From: Lineolata rhizophorae
Taxonomy: Eukaryota; Ascomycota; Dothideomycetes; Lineolatales; Lineolataceae
NCBI GenBank assembly: GCA_010093515.1
Contig: MU001708.1
Coordinates: forward strand, 1 to 64,000
Reading direction: 5' to 3'
DNA length: 64,000 nucleotides
Made by a program: the position numbers and the translations under genes. Numbering within the stretch: the first letter of the stretch is position 1; each line of letters starts with the position of its first letter. Below are positions 35,262 to 45,612 of the stretch, piece by piece. The notes below the pieces were generated by a model that had not been told where the DNA came from, did no database searches, and saw only the letters and a list, made by a program, of their open reading frames with translations.

Positions 35262-36902
35262 ATGCCCGTGTTTCGGCGAGACCAGATCCGGTACAGAATG
35301 CTTCCGAAAAACGATGTCGAGACCGACGACAGGACAGCGGAGCAGTCAGACGAAGCACCGCACCCTGAGCAAGGGGACGATGATGTCGAAGAGCACAGCC
35401 GTGTCAAAGACTGGTGGAGGAGATTGTCTTGGCATAGGGACAGGTACTGTCTGACTAAACCCTATCAACAAAGTCGACGCTGACCAAGTCGATCCAGTTA
35501 CCCGGGCGCGTTTGCTTTTAATTTTGCCGCCTTCATTCTTCCAGCACTCTATGCAACCCTGTCTAAACTATGGGTCGCCAACATTGACGCAAGTCTTGTA
35601 GCTACTACGGACGCATACACGTATGTCGGCGTCGTGGTTGAAGTGCTAAATGAAGGGCTTCCTCGCGCAGCGTGGGTAATAATCGGCGATAAGTCTTCTC
35701 GAACGATTGCCGAGAGACTCCATCTTACCCATACTCTGATCTCTTTCCAAGCGTTTCTCGGCCTGATCATGAGCATTGCTTTTGTATCCGCAGCATCAAC
35801 CTTTTCCCGAGGGTTCGTGCCAGCTGAAACCAGAGACGTGAGCGTTACCTATATTCGCATCAGTGGATTCTCTGCCTTGAGCTCGACCATTGAAACCGCT
35901 GTTGCGACTTCGACAAGAGCACTTGACAAACCAGATGTCCCGCTGTTGATTAGTTCAGTCAAGTTTGCCATCAATATCATCCTGGATCTATTGATCATAT
36001 CCCGGTTCCATGTCGGAAATTTCGAGCCAACAGTCAACCTTCAAGGTGGTATTCAGCTAGCTTGCAACCTGACATCAGCATTCGCCGGCCTCGGATATTT
36101 CCTTTACAGCAACAGTTTCAAAATTGCTGTAAGTCAAGGGGAGCACACGTCACTGAAGCCTAGTTTGCATGCGTTGATAGTTTTGGCAAGGCCAGGTTTC
36201 ATTTTCCTTGTGGAGTCTGCAATTCGAAATGCTCTGTATCTCTGGTTGGTGAGCACCATTGTGGCGATGGGCTCTGATTATGCTACCGCGTGGGGAGTAT
36301 TCAACACCATTAGATGGGGTCTTGTCATGGTCCCAGTGCAGTCCCTCGAGGCTACAGCCTTAACGTTCATCGGCCACGCATGGGGCGAATGGCGTCAGAG
36401 CGTCGGCATTTCGACAAGGCGAACTACAGCAAGTTGGCGAACCATTTGGACGCTTGTTCGACCGGCGGCTGTCTCTCTCGCCGTCTCCCTCGCAGTCGAA
36501 GTCCCCATTTGCCTCTTCCTGTCCCTATTTGGCGCCCAACCATTTGCCTTCTATCTCAGCAACTCGGAGGCCGTCGCAAAGATCACAGCACACATGTGGC
36601 GAACCATCGACTGGTGCTACATATTTTATGCCGCTTCCACGCAGCTCGCAACCGTCCTTCTCGCTACGAGGCCTCGCTGGTATCTCTACCAAAGTCTAGC
36701 CTCGAACCTCCTTTACGTGTTGCCCTGGGCGATCGCATGTCAGGTTGCACAACTAAGTCCAGATGATGCGTGGACTTACCACAGTCTTGTGTTTGGAGGT
36801 AGCCTGGTGTTTAGTTTTTTTGACATACTGATTGTTGACTTCGTTTGGACCTGGGTGTTGAGAAAAGGTCGTGCAAAGCTAGAGGCTTTCCATGGGTCTT
36901 GA
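35262..36902 (+). CDS. MATE-type efflux transporter
   Basis: This is a membrane transporter of the MATE/MOP type. These export small molecules by proton or sodium antiport; the substrate here is unknown. Exons 35262-35443 and 35498-36902 give 1587 nt, or 528 aa. The first 60 residues are hydrophilic and acidic ([20 protein letters not shown]). About twelve hydrophobic spans follow. Family-like stretches are [78 protein letters not shown] and [12 protein letters not shown]. The ATG opens the only frame that splices into the body. The gene is intact but isolated among gene-poor sequence, and its GC content is lower than that of most genes here. No biosynthetic genes adjoin it. Confidence 0.85.
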
Positions 36903-38741
36903 TGCTACGCTTTGACGCTGAAGGGACAGCAACTATATAACTCGTTCTGAGGGATTTTCTTAGTTCCACTTCTTTTTTTAAAAAAAAAGAAAAGATTGGT
37001 GCCAAAAGTCTTTAATTTTCGGTGCTATTCTGTCTATTATAGCGCCAATCCTATTATAGCTATGTACGGCCTAAAAGTCTATAGTTTAGCTAGTGCAACC
37101 TTTTAGAGTGAGCACCTAGTCACCGATCTTTAATCATTGTCATACAGGCTGCTAGTATTTTTGACTAGAAGTTTCTCAGCCAATTTAACTGATAGGTGAC
37201 CTGTCTTGGGCACTTGAAACAAGACAGAATTTGCTAAGCAAAAGGTTGAAATCAGCCAGCACTCTGCCGGCTTCGCTTCTGGTGATACTTACTAACATCA
37301 GTGCGAACCCTTTTTGTTATTCTTCTTCTTGTACGCCCTCTCAAGCAGGTGCCCACAGAGCACTTCCACCTAGCTACTCTACCGAAAAGCCTCCCAGAAA
37401 ATACAAAGCTGTGCCACTTTGTCCTCCTTGTCTTCCGCATCGGTGTAGACGTGGCCGAGGGGCTAGTGCGACCGCGGCGCCCGGGCCCGGGCCACCCGTA
37501 TCGGCCCGTTCCCCAGCCGCTTAAAAAAGTTTCTGCCACCGCCCCATCCCCGTTTCTTCTCTCTTCATACACTTTCAACAGCATGGTTAATCAACCGCCA
37601 GTCCTTATGGACCTTCCTGTGCTATCGTCATGGGCTCGGCTTCCCGTGGACTGGACGGTCATATTCACATGCGAGACGGACGACTGGCACAACTTAAGCT
37701 CCGATACTGTGGCCCAGATGGTGTCTCGAGCCACCTGCGTGCCATACATGTTTCTAACCTGGCTGTGTGACTCCTTGGTCCGGCCGTGATGCGCCGGAAA
37801 GGGGTGATGCTGAACGCTCTAGTTGTTCTGCACTTCTGCCTGACGATTAGTGCAACACTGCCGTGAGCGCGTCTTCTGATGCCCTTGAAGATTGAGGCCA
37901 GTTTCACTGCTCAACGCTGCCGCGAGATTTGCTTCGTACTCGGAAACATCCGCCGTGCCTCGTTTTAGACTCCTGCTTTTCGGCAAGGCGGGTCGATGTG
38001 CACCCAAAACGCAGAGCGTTGAACAAACCCTGGTGATTTGATTTTAGAAGCGTGCTACGGTGTCATCCTTCCGTGTGTTCTTTGGCAGAGATTGATGCCG
38101 TAATCGCGGAATGCACATGCAAAGTCGCGCTCACAGATCCGTGGAGACGACGGAAGATAGCCTGGGCCCCCTGAAGGCCTCAACCGGAACTCGACCACTC
38201 CAGTTAGCGGAAAACGGCGGGGGAGCGAAACCTGGGCCAAAAACGTCAAGTATGTACATACGGCTAGTCTTGATAACGGCTCGGGGCTACGAGCTTCCCC
38301 TTTCATGTTCTGCGCACGAAGTCGCGCCGAAAACTGTTTAGCCACCATCCTGCGCAGGGGTGGCCGGGGAGCCATGTGCGTGCCAATACGCCACAAGAGA
38401 GCCACGCTCCCACATGCGCGAGTCGGCGGAGCCAAGCACGCTCGCACCTCACCAACGGCCGTCGCTGGAGATCTTGGGCGGGCCGAGGCCGGGGGCACCT
38501 CAACCTCTCCTATTCTTCCGTCACCCTCGCGAACGACGGGCGCGTGCCGGCGCGTTTGTTATGGCCGTCGCCTCGACCCCCCTTCGACTCCGATAGGTTG
38601 CGCCCCTGCGCTCTTCTGTAATCCAAGTCGCTCGTTTTCCTCGGGGCGCCCAGCACGGGCTCCGTTTCTTCTTTAGGTCCGGCGAGCTTCGCGACTCTCC
38701 ACATCCGCCTCCGACACCTTCCTCCGCAACCCGCTCCGAGC
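36903..38741. other. intergenic, AT-rich then GC-rich
   Basis: From 36.9 to 37.3 kb the sequence is strongly AT-rich with imperfect repeats (separate entry). From 37.4 to 38.7 kb it is GC-richer, with only short frames, and ends in the C/T-rich leader of the Gts1-like gene. No gene was recognised. Confidence 0.45.
36993..37082. repeat. AT-rich imperfect direct and inverted repeats
   Basis: GCC(T)AAAAGTCTxTA occurs at about 37001 and again at 37069. CTATTATAGC occurs at about 37034 and 37051. GATTGGTGCC (36994) is nearly the reverse complement of GCGCCAATC (37042). It follows an A tract (36979-36993) just beyond the MATE-type gene and may be a decayed miniature element or a 3' UTR structure. 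Confidence 0.6.
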
Positions 38742-41317
38742 ATGGTGTCGGTGCTCAACAAGCGCCAGCAGGCGCGCAACGAGCGCGCCCTGCAGGATCT
38801 GATCCGCTCCGTGCCGGGCAATGATCGTTGCGCGGACTGCGCTGCGAAGAACCCAGGTATGTCTTCCAGCCCTCGTGCGATGCTATCTAGCTAACGACGG
38901 AGCAGGATGGGCTAGCTGGAGCGTAAGGACCCCGATAGAAGCTTCCACCACGATACGCAACAATTCCTACAGAAAATACACTACTGGAGCACTTGCTACG
39001 CCCGCAGCGTTACGCCGGCGCGGTGTCTCGTTCACGGCTCAACGGATCTGCAAAGCTAATGGTGAAGTCAGTTGGGCATTTTCCTCTGCATGCGATGCGC
39101 CGCCCTACACCGGAAACTCGGAACGCACATCTCGAAGGTGAAGTCTCTGAGCATGGATACATGGAACAATGACCAGGTGGAGGTTTGTAAGACTGAATCT
39201 GTACGATGGGAGCACGGAGATAACGATATTTGTCATAGAACATGCGTCGTATTGGTAATACGGAGTCTAACCGCAAATTCAATCCGACCAACGTCAAACC
39301 GGCCATGCCAATTGACGTGGATGAGGTGGACGGCGTCATGGAGCGGTTCATCCGTCAGAAATACGAGCAACGGATTTTCCAGTCCCCGAATCCTAGACCG
39401 AATGTTCGCAATAACACTGGGAGCACGAGCTCAGACGAGCGGCCTGGTCCTCCATTGCCTCCGAAGCCAACGAAGCGCTTCAACTTCGGCCTCCGGACAA
39501 CTTCGTCGACCTTTCCGTCGTCGAAATCGGACGAACGAAGCCCGCCCGTATCTCCGGGCCTTGGTGGTTTTGGACGTGAACCGTCACCTCCACGCGTGAA
39601 CAAACCCTCTCGCGTATTTGGATCGACAGTTGGGAGCTCAGACATGGACATAACATCGAAGTTGTCATCCTTGCGCGAGATGGGGTTCCCGGACGATAAG
39701 CGCAATGCTCAAATTCTGAGGGGACACAATGGCAACTTGGAGCGGACAGTCGAGTCGCTGATACGACTTGGGGAGAAATCACATACCCCGGTGGCATCAA
39801 ATCCGGCGTCGACGAATGGCATCACGATCGAGAAGGCAAGGCCGCCTCCTCCAGCGAAGTCAGCTACAAATCCTTTCGATATGTTGGATGCTGTCCAGCC
39901 TCCGTCGCAGCTGCAGCAACGACCGTCGGTTCCTACCCCGATTCCAAACCATGGATTGGCAACCTCGAGCGCGGCAGCAACGCCAACAACTTCTTACAAT
40001 CCTTTCCTTCAGTCTTCGAACTCGCAACCACTTGAACAATCATTCCAGTCGCTTTCTGTCTCGTCGCCACCGCAGCAACTCTTCCCCAACACAACAGGCG
40101 GCTACGGCACCCAGTCCAGCCAACCGCACTTTGCCACGAATCCGTACCAGCACTCTTTTACTCCTCCACCTCTCCCACAAATGCCACCTCAATACGCCTC
40201 GTTTAACTCTAGCTCCCAGTCGCAGGCGCCGTCGTTTGGCCAATTCCAACCGCAGCTGCAGCAGCTCCAACAGCAGCAACAACAGCAGCCGTTGCAAGCC
40301 CAGCCGACGGGTAGCAATCCGTTTCTCCGATCGTCGCGTTCACAGATCTTCGCGCCAACAAATCCGTTCGGGGTGCGCAATATTTCTCCGTCGCCGTCGC
40401 CTTTCGGGCCTCAGGCATCCGCGGATCTGCCATTCCAACAGCGGCAGACAGCGTCGCCGTTCGGACCGCTGCCGGGCCAGACTGTGCCGCAACAGCAACA
40501 GCCGCAGCCGCAGCCGCAGCACCTACAGCAAGGCACCCCGCAACAGCGATCCTCGCCGTTCGCTCCGTTGCCAAGCGCGTACGGACAGCAGCCGCAAAGC
40601 GAGTCGGGAATGTCGACCCCGCAACCGCAGCAGCAGCCGTTTCAACACCCAAACTCATCGCCGTTCGCGCCTCTGCCGGGCACCTACCAACAGCAGCAGC
40701 AGCAGCAGCAGCAACCAGCTCAGCCTTCCCCGCCGCAGCACCAACACCAACAGCAATCCTACAACCCTTTCAACCCGACTGAACCGCACCAAGCGTTCCA
40801 GCAAAACCAGGCAGTCCAATTTCACCAGCAGCACCAGCAACAGCCGGAACAGCCTCATCCATTCCAGCACCAGCAACTACCTCCCCGCTTCGACACCAAG
40901 TCCATTCTCGCCCTGTACGGTCAGCAACCTCGCCTCTCCCCTACTCCCAACGCGGATCCTTCGTCTTCCTCCCCCGCCACTGCCGCTGCCGCTTCCGCCT
41001 CGGGCGCACATGCCGGAATTCACTCCTCGCCGCGCCGCAGCGTCACGATGCCCGTCATGTCGAGCGCCGGCGCCGCGCCAGCCGCGGGGGGCGTTCCCGG
41101 CGGCGTCACACCGCAGCAGATGGGACAGCAGTTTGCGCCGCCGCAGATGCAGATGCAGGCACAGCAGCAGACGCAGGCGCAGGCGCAGGCGCAGGCGCAG
41201 CAGACGCAGAACGGCGGGAGGCATGTGAGTCAGGAGAGCGTGGATTTCGCGGGGCTGATGGGCGGGAGGCATAGTCCGGATGCGTTTGCGGGGCTGAGCG
41301 CGAGGTTCGTGCGCTAA
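38742..41317 (+). CDS. Gts1-like ArfGAP with UBA domain and Gln-rich tail
   Basis: This is a GTPase-activating protein for Arf, acting in vesicle coat turnover. Exons 38742-38856, 38906-38922 (17 nt), 39072-39182 and 39239-41317 give 2322 nt, or 773 aa. The start is MVSVLNKRQQARNERALQDL. The ArfGAP zinc finger is CADC-x16-CMRC at about residues 30-53, followed by ALHRKLGTHISKVKSLSMDT, including the catalytic-arginine position seen as HRKLG. A UBA domain (SKLSSLREMGFPDDKRNAQI) lies near residue 220. The last 450 residues are Gln/Pro/Ser-rich with many NPF-like and SPFAPLP repeats, which could bind EH-domain or endocytic proteins. The order ArfGAP-UBA-Q-rich matches yeast Gts1. The microexon sits within the zinc finger and is needed to restore the x16 spacing. 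Confidence 0.92.
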
Positions 41318-42934
41318 AGTGGCTGGGAAAAGTCAGTGTACCGTTGGCCCCTTCTTTTGGGGTCTGCGTGCGTTTCAATAATCTTTTGGGCGGGCGGGAC
41401 AGAGCACGATGCTCCGGTTGGGCACGGAGTTGGGTTACGGTCTCCTTGAGTATGGTCCGTGGGTGGCTCTGCGGGATTCGAAAGTAATCATCAGTCGAAG
41501 AGGAGCTGGCTGGCTGTTAGATGGAGGGGGGCGTGTAATATGTAATTACTATTGGGCTTCAGGCCGATGTCTGTTGTTGGATCGCGGCTATTGCCGGGGC
41601 TAGTTTTGTGTATAGGCTGACTTGGGGAGGGGGGTGGAGAGCGATGGCTTCTGTACAGTTGCTGTTTGGTGGTGGTGGACCGCGGCGGTGCCTGTGCTGT
41701 GGTTGTGGTGTTGCGAGGATGCGTTCTCTGTGGATTTACGTTGTTTTGTGGACTCGAATGCTTGTTCAAACCCTCCTTTTTTTTTTCTTACTATCATTAT
41801 TATTACTCGTCCTTTCCGGACTACCTTGTTTTCTAAACCTTTCAGGCGGGAGATTCGGGCGTCTCCGCGCTGGCAACAAAGTATTCTTTATATCATTTTT
41901 CCTATAAGTTGTTCTTCCGCCTACAGTGTAGAGTTTTGTTTTAGCCGGCCACACGAGTGTAGACCGAGCGTCAAGGAATATAGACTAAGACGCTCTTTTG
42001 GTCGGTTTGGAACTACTTCACGTATATGAGTAAATGACCTGAAACTTTAAGGTAATGTTCCAATTCTTCTTTGTAACTCGCGCGCACGATAATTTTCCAA
42101 AAGTCCGTAACGTGTATAACTAGGCCTAAGCGATTCAGGCTAATCAAGACCACTTATTTGAACGAAGAAGCCGCGACCGCACTCACATTGTACTTCCTCT
42201 ACCTCACCTCCACTGTATAGTGTGCTAAGGTGGTAGAGTTATAGAGACTGGACTATGATTTTATCTTATCATAATATGGATGCTGCATTCGATAAGTTGA
42301 AGCGATCCCAGCTCAGAAACTCCAGATCTGCTTGTTTAAAGTATGGTATTGAGTGTGCGCCTCCAAAGAATTACGAAGTCACTGCTATGCACCCAAAGAT
42401 GAATGATTTGTAGTTAAGTCGCGGTTGCATGGCAAGACATGGTGCCTGTAGTATATTTGTACTTGCTTAGTGTTGAGAAGTCACCTCAATCATGCACATT
42501 TAGTTTTCCACATCTTGTTCTGTTTGCTAGAGTAAGCGGTGCTTCATGCGTTACCAACGCCATGGTCATTCCTTTTTTCTCTTTTCTTCAAGCCAGGTAA
42601 TTTCAATAAGCATAACACAAATTCATTCATCTATTGGATATATTACTTATTTAAAGTACGTATACGTAGTATAAGTCCGGAATATATCAGTGAAAAAGGA
42701 AATGAAATTGAAGGAAAGACCGCCCCCCCTCGAGTAATTTCACCTTGTCCTATCCACTGACAGCACCGGTAGTACATAATAGGCAGATTGAATGTTTCGT
42801 CTGTACCAGCCTTTTTTGTCTTCACCCTTCATTTTTGGGATGGTCAAAAAGAAAAGGAGAAAAGAACAGCGAAAAATTTTTTTTTTTGGTGTCAGTTAGA
42901 CGTGACTGAACCGAAAACATACCTTTGAGGTCAA
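41318..42934. other. convergent intergenic region
   Basis: This lies between the Gts1-like gene (+) and the leftward gene ending at 42935. The first 350 bp are G/T-rich on the plus strand (3' UTR of the Gts1-like gene). From 41.9 to 42.9 kb it is AT-rich with T tracts and no recognisable gene or tRNA. Confidence 0.5.
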
Positions 42935-45612
42935 TCACAAATCAAGCCCATTCAGCAGCGCCGTCGCGCCCGCAATCTGCCCAATGGTAGTCAGCATGCT
43001 GCTCCTCCTCCGATGCCTATCCCTATCCCTCGTGCGGTCCCGGTCCCGGTCCCTCCTCCCATCCCTCTCCTTCTCCCTATCATCGTACGCGTGCCCTTCG
43101 TAGCTGGACGTGCGGGAGTCCCGCTTCGACGGCCGCCTCTCGCGGTGCCGGTGCCGCCACTCCCGCTCCCGCTCCCTGTCCCGCTCCCGCTCCCGCTCCC
43201 GCTCCCGGTCTCGATCCCGCGGCTGCTCGTCCGACCATGCGTCCCACTCGCTCCCGCTCGCCGAGTCCGACGAGCTCGACGGCGGCGTCTCGCGGCCGCG
43301 CTCCGAGCCGCGGCGCGCGTAGCCCGGCCGCTGGTGCTGGTGCTGGTGCGACGCGGCCGTCCCTGCCGCGGAGCTCGCGAACGAGGCCTGGCGCGAGGAC
43401 GAGTTCGGCCTGTTGGTGCTGCTGGCGCGCGGAGTGGGCACGCCCGAGGAGGACGGCGACGGCGGGGGCGGCGCCGTCTTTGGGGCTTGGGCTGCGCTGG
43501 TGGCGGGAGGGGGGCCCTGGGCGGGCGCCGCTGCCGTCGTGGGCGAGAAGTGCTGTTGCTGCTGCTGTTGCGGCTGCTGCTGGCTGGCGGACTGGGCTGT
43601 GGGGTGCGACCATGAGCGGGAGAGGGGATGGTGGGAAGTGGTGGGGGAGTACTGGGGTCCTTGAAGGTGATGGGTCGGCGAGTAAGGGGAGAGGCCGGGC
43701 TGCGGTGGGGTGGCGTGTTGCCGGCTTTGTGGGAGGTGATCGGAAGACTCGCGGCGAGGGGCGGCGGCCTGCGGGATGTCGATGGGGTGGGTGGGAATGT
43801 TGGGTGAGGAGAAACCGCGTGGGAGGCCCCGGGAGGAGCGCGAGGTCAATGAGCACGAGGCCTTGCGGGCCCGCTTGTCGGCGATGATTTCGACGCTGCG
43901 GTCGATGAGAGCCTTGACTTGTTCCTATTGAGCGGGTGCGTTAGGAAATGTTTCGATTGTTGCATACGATGGGACAAGTGGATTGGAGAACCGCTTACAT
44001 ATGTGAGGGCTCTATAGATGCAGTAGCAGCCCGACCCCTCGGTGCGCGTCCGCCGCGGGTCCATGCCCATTTTGGTCACACGCTGGAACTCGAGCCCGGC
44101 TTCTTTCAGCGCCTCGCGACAGATCCACTCTTCCATGATCTCCGTGTATGCTCGGCGATGCGAATAGGCGACCGAGTGGTGCGCCTTGGTGTTTCGGCCC
44201 AGGCACACGTCGTTGACAAAGTCCCAGTACATGTCGCCGGCACAGAGGCGCCACGGCCGATCCAGCTGGTACACGTCTTCATCCTCCTGGATTCGCGAGG
44301 CCGGCTTGTGCACTACGGGTGGTCCAACGCTAGGAGTGACGCTGGAGATGCTAGACCGTGGCGATATTTGTGTGGACGACGACGTGGACTGAGATACCGA
44401 GTGGTAAGAGCGGTTTGAGGCGGGCGAGTATCTGGAAGACGTCGGCGAGGAAGCCATGTTTACTTGCGCTGGCTGACCGTTTGGCATGAGCGGCGGTGGG
44501 GCCGTCGTCTCTGGCACCGTTTTCGGGATCTCAATCGGAGGGACCACTCGGCTCGCGAGGCTCTCCGCGCTGGGCCCCGGCCGCTGAGGGACAGGCGACA
44601 TCAAAGGCGAGATGACGCCCGACTTCTTCCGGCTCCGCGACTCCTCCAGCTCAAGTGTGCTCTCGTCATCCGTCTCGACGGTGGGTTGCTGGCTCCTGCG
44701 TCTGGCATCAGCGGCGCTGTCCTGGTGCGACGACTTCCGGTTCATGTGCTCGCGGACGCGATGCTCAATTTCCGTGAGGCACGTCCAGCGCCGTAGCACG
44801 TCGTCTGTGTGCGAGACGTAGACGTCGAGGACCAGAACCACGCATTCGGTCTCTGAGGGTGGCACTTTGGTATTCCGGAGCGACTCTTCTTGGAAACTGA
44901 GCAGGCTCGCGATGTGAGCTTCTCTGGGGCTCTTCGAGCCCGTGCTCAGGGGCGAGACAGAGCGGTCGTCGCTGCGTGGTGGGAAGGGAAAGTCGATGTC
45001 GTCGATCGAGTCGAGGTACTCGTGAAGTGCGTCGTCGAACCGCTCCCACGCCTGGCGTGCACGGAGGAGGGCGAGCTGTTGCTCGATGACGATGCTCTCT
45101 AAGTCGGCCCGAACAGTGGCAACTGGTTCGGCGGTCTTCTCCATCAACGGCGCCTGCACGGTATTGATCACTTTGGCGGTGATCAAGGCGTGCGTGATGA
45201 CAGAGAGAGTCCACTTGAGTGCCTCCAAGCTCTTCAGGAGGCAGTTTGCTTTCGAAAGAGGACCGCAGCTGAGATCGAGTCCGTCTGCAATATCGGATGG
45301 GCCTGGAGCATCGTTCCTAGATGGCGAATTCAGGGAAAACTCAATCCCATCGTAGACTTCGTTTGCTTGGCCTATGACTAGTTCTAGCGCGTCAAAGGAC
45401 GCGCGAGAAGGAAGTGAATGCTTGTCGCCATCGAGTGCACTCCGGACATTCTTGAGACTGCCCGAGAGCTCCTTGGCTGTCCGAGCGAGGTCGATGAGCT
45501 CCTGGGGTTCATGAACGGAACTCTCGGCGCTGGCGCGGTAGAGTTTAGTGGTGAGTGCGGTGCTGCGAGTGGCCAGCTGGCGGATTCGGTCAGCGCGGAA
45601 GACGTCAGGCAT
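42935..45612 (-). CDS. large fungal protein of unknown function
   Basis: Exons 45612-43999 and 43924-42935 give 2604 nt, or 867 aa. The N-terminal third is helical and well structured (MPDVFRADRIRQLATRSTAL; SLEALKWTLSVITHALITAK; ARQAWERFDDALHEYLDSID). A Ser/Pro-rich linker separates it from a second folded-looking block near residues 455-540 (VYQLDRPWRLCAGDMYWDFV, MEEWICREALKEAGLEFQRV) that ends at the intron. Exon 2 continues EQVKALIDRSVEIIADKRAR, then a long Ser/Pro/Gln-rich region, an Arg/Glu repeat region coded by CGCTCC-type repeats (about residues 760-790), and the end LTTIGQIAGATALLNGLDL. I recognise no known domain. ATG 45612 was chosen; an in-frame ATG three codons upstream is also possible. 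Confidence 0.8.
43155..43220 (-). repeat. hexanucleotide run encoding Arg-Glu repeats
   Basis: CGCTCC/CGGTCC-type units on the plus strand encode alternating Arg-Glu/Asp residues (RERERERDRERE type) in the unknown gene at 42935-45612. Such charged tracts are common in proteins of nuclear or RNA-linked condensates. Confidence 0.8.

Noticed and set aside
35262-45612. Biosynthetic gene cluster around the MATE-type transporter
   Set aside because: No polyketide synthase, peptide synthetase, terpene cyclase, P450 or pathway regulator lies within the window near the transporter.
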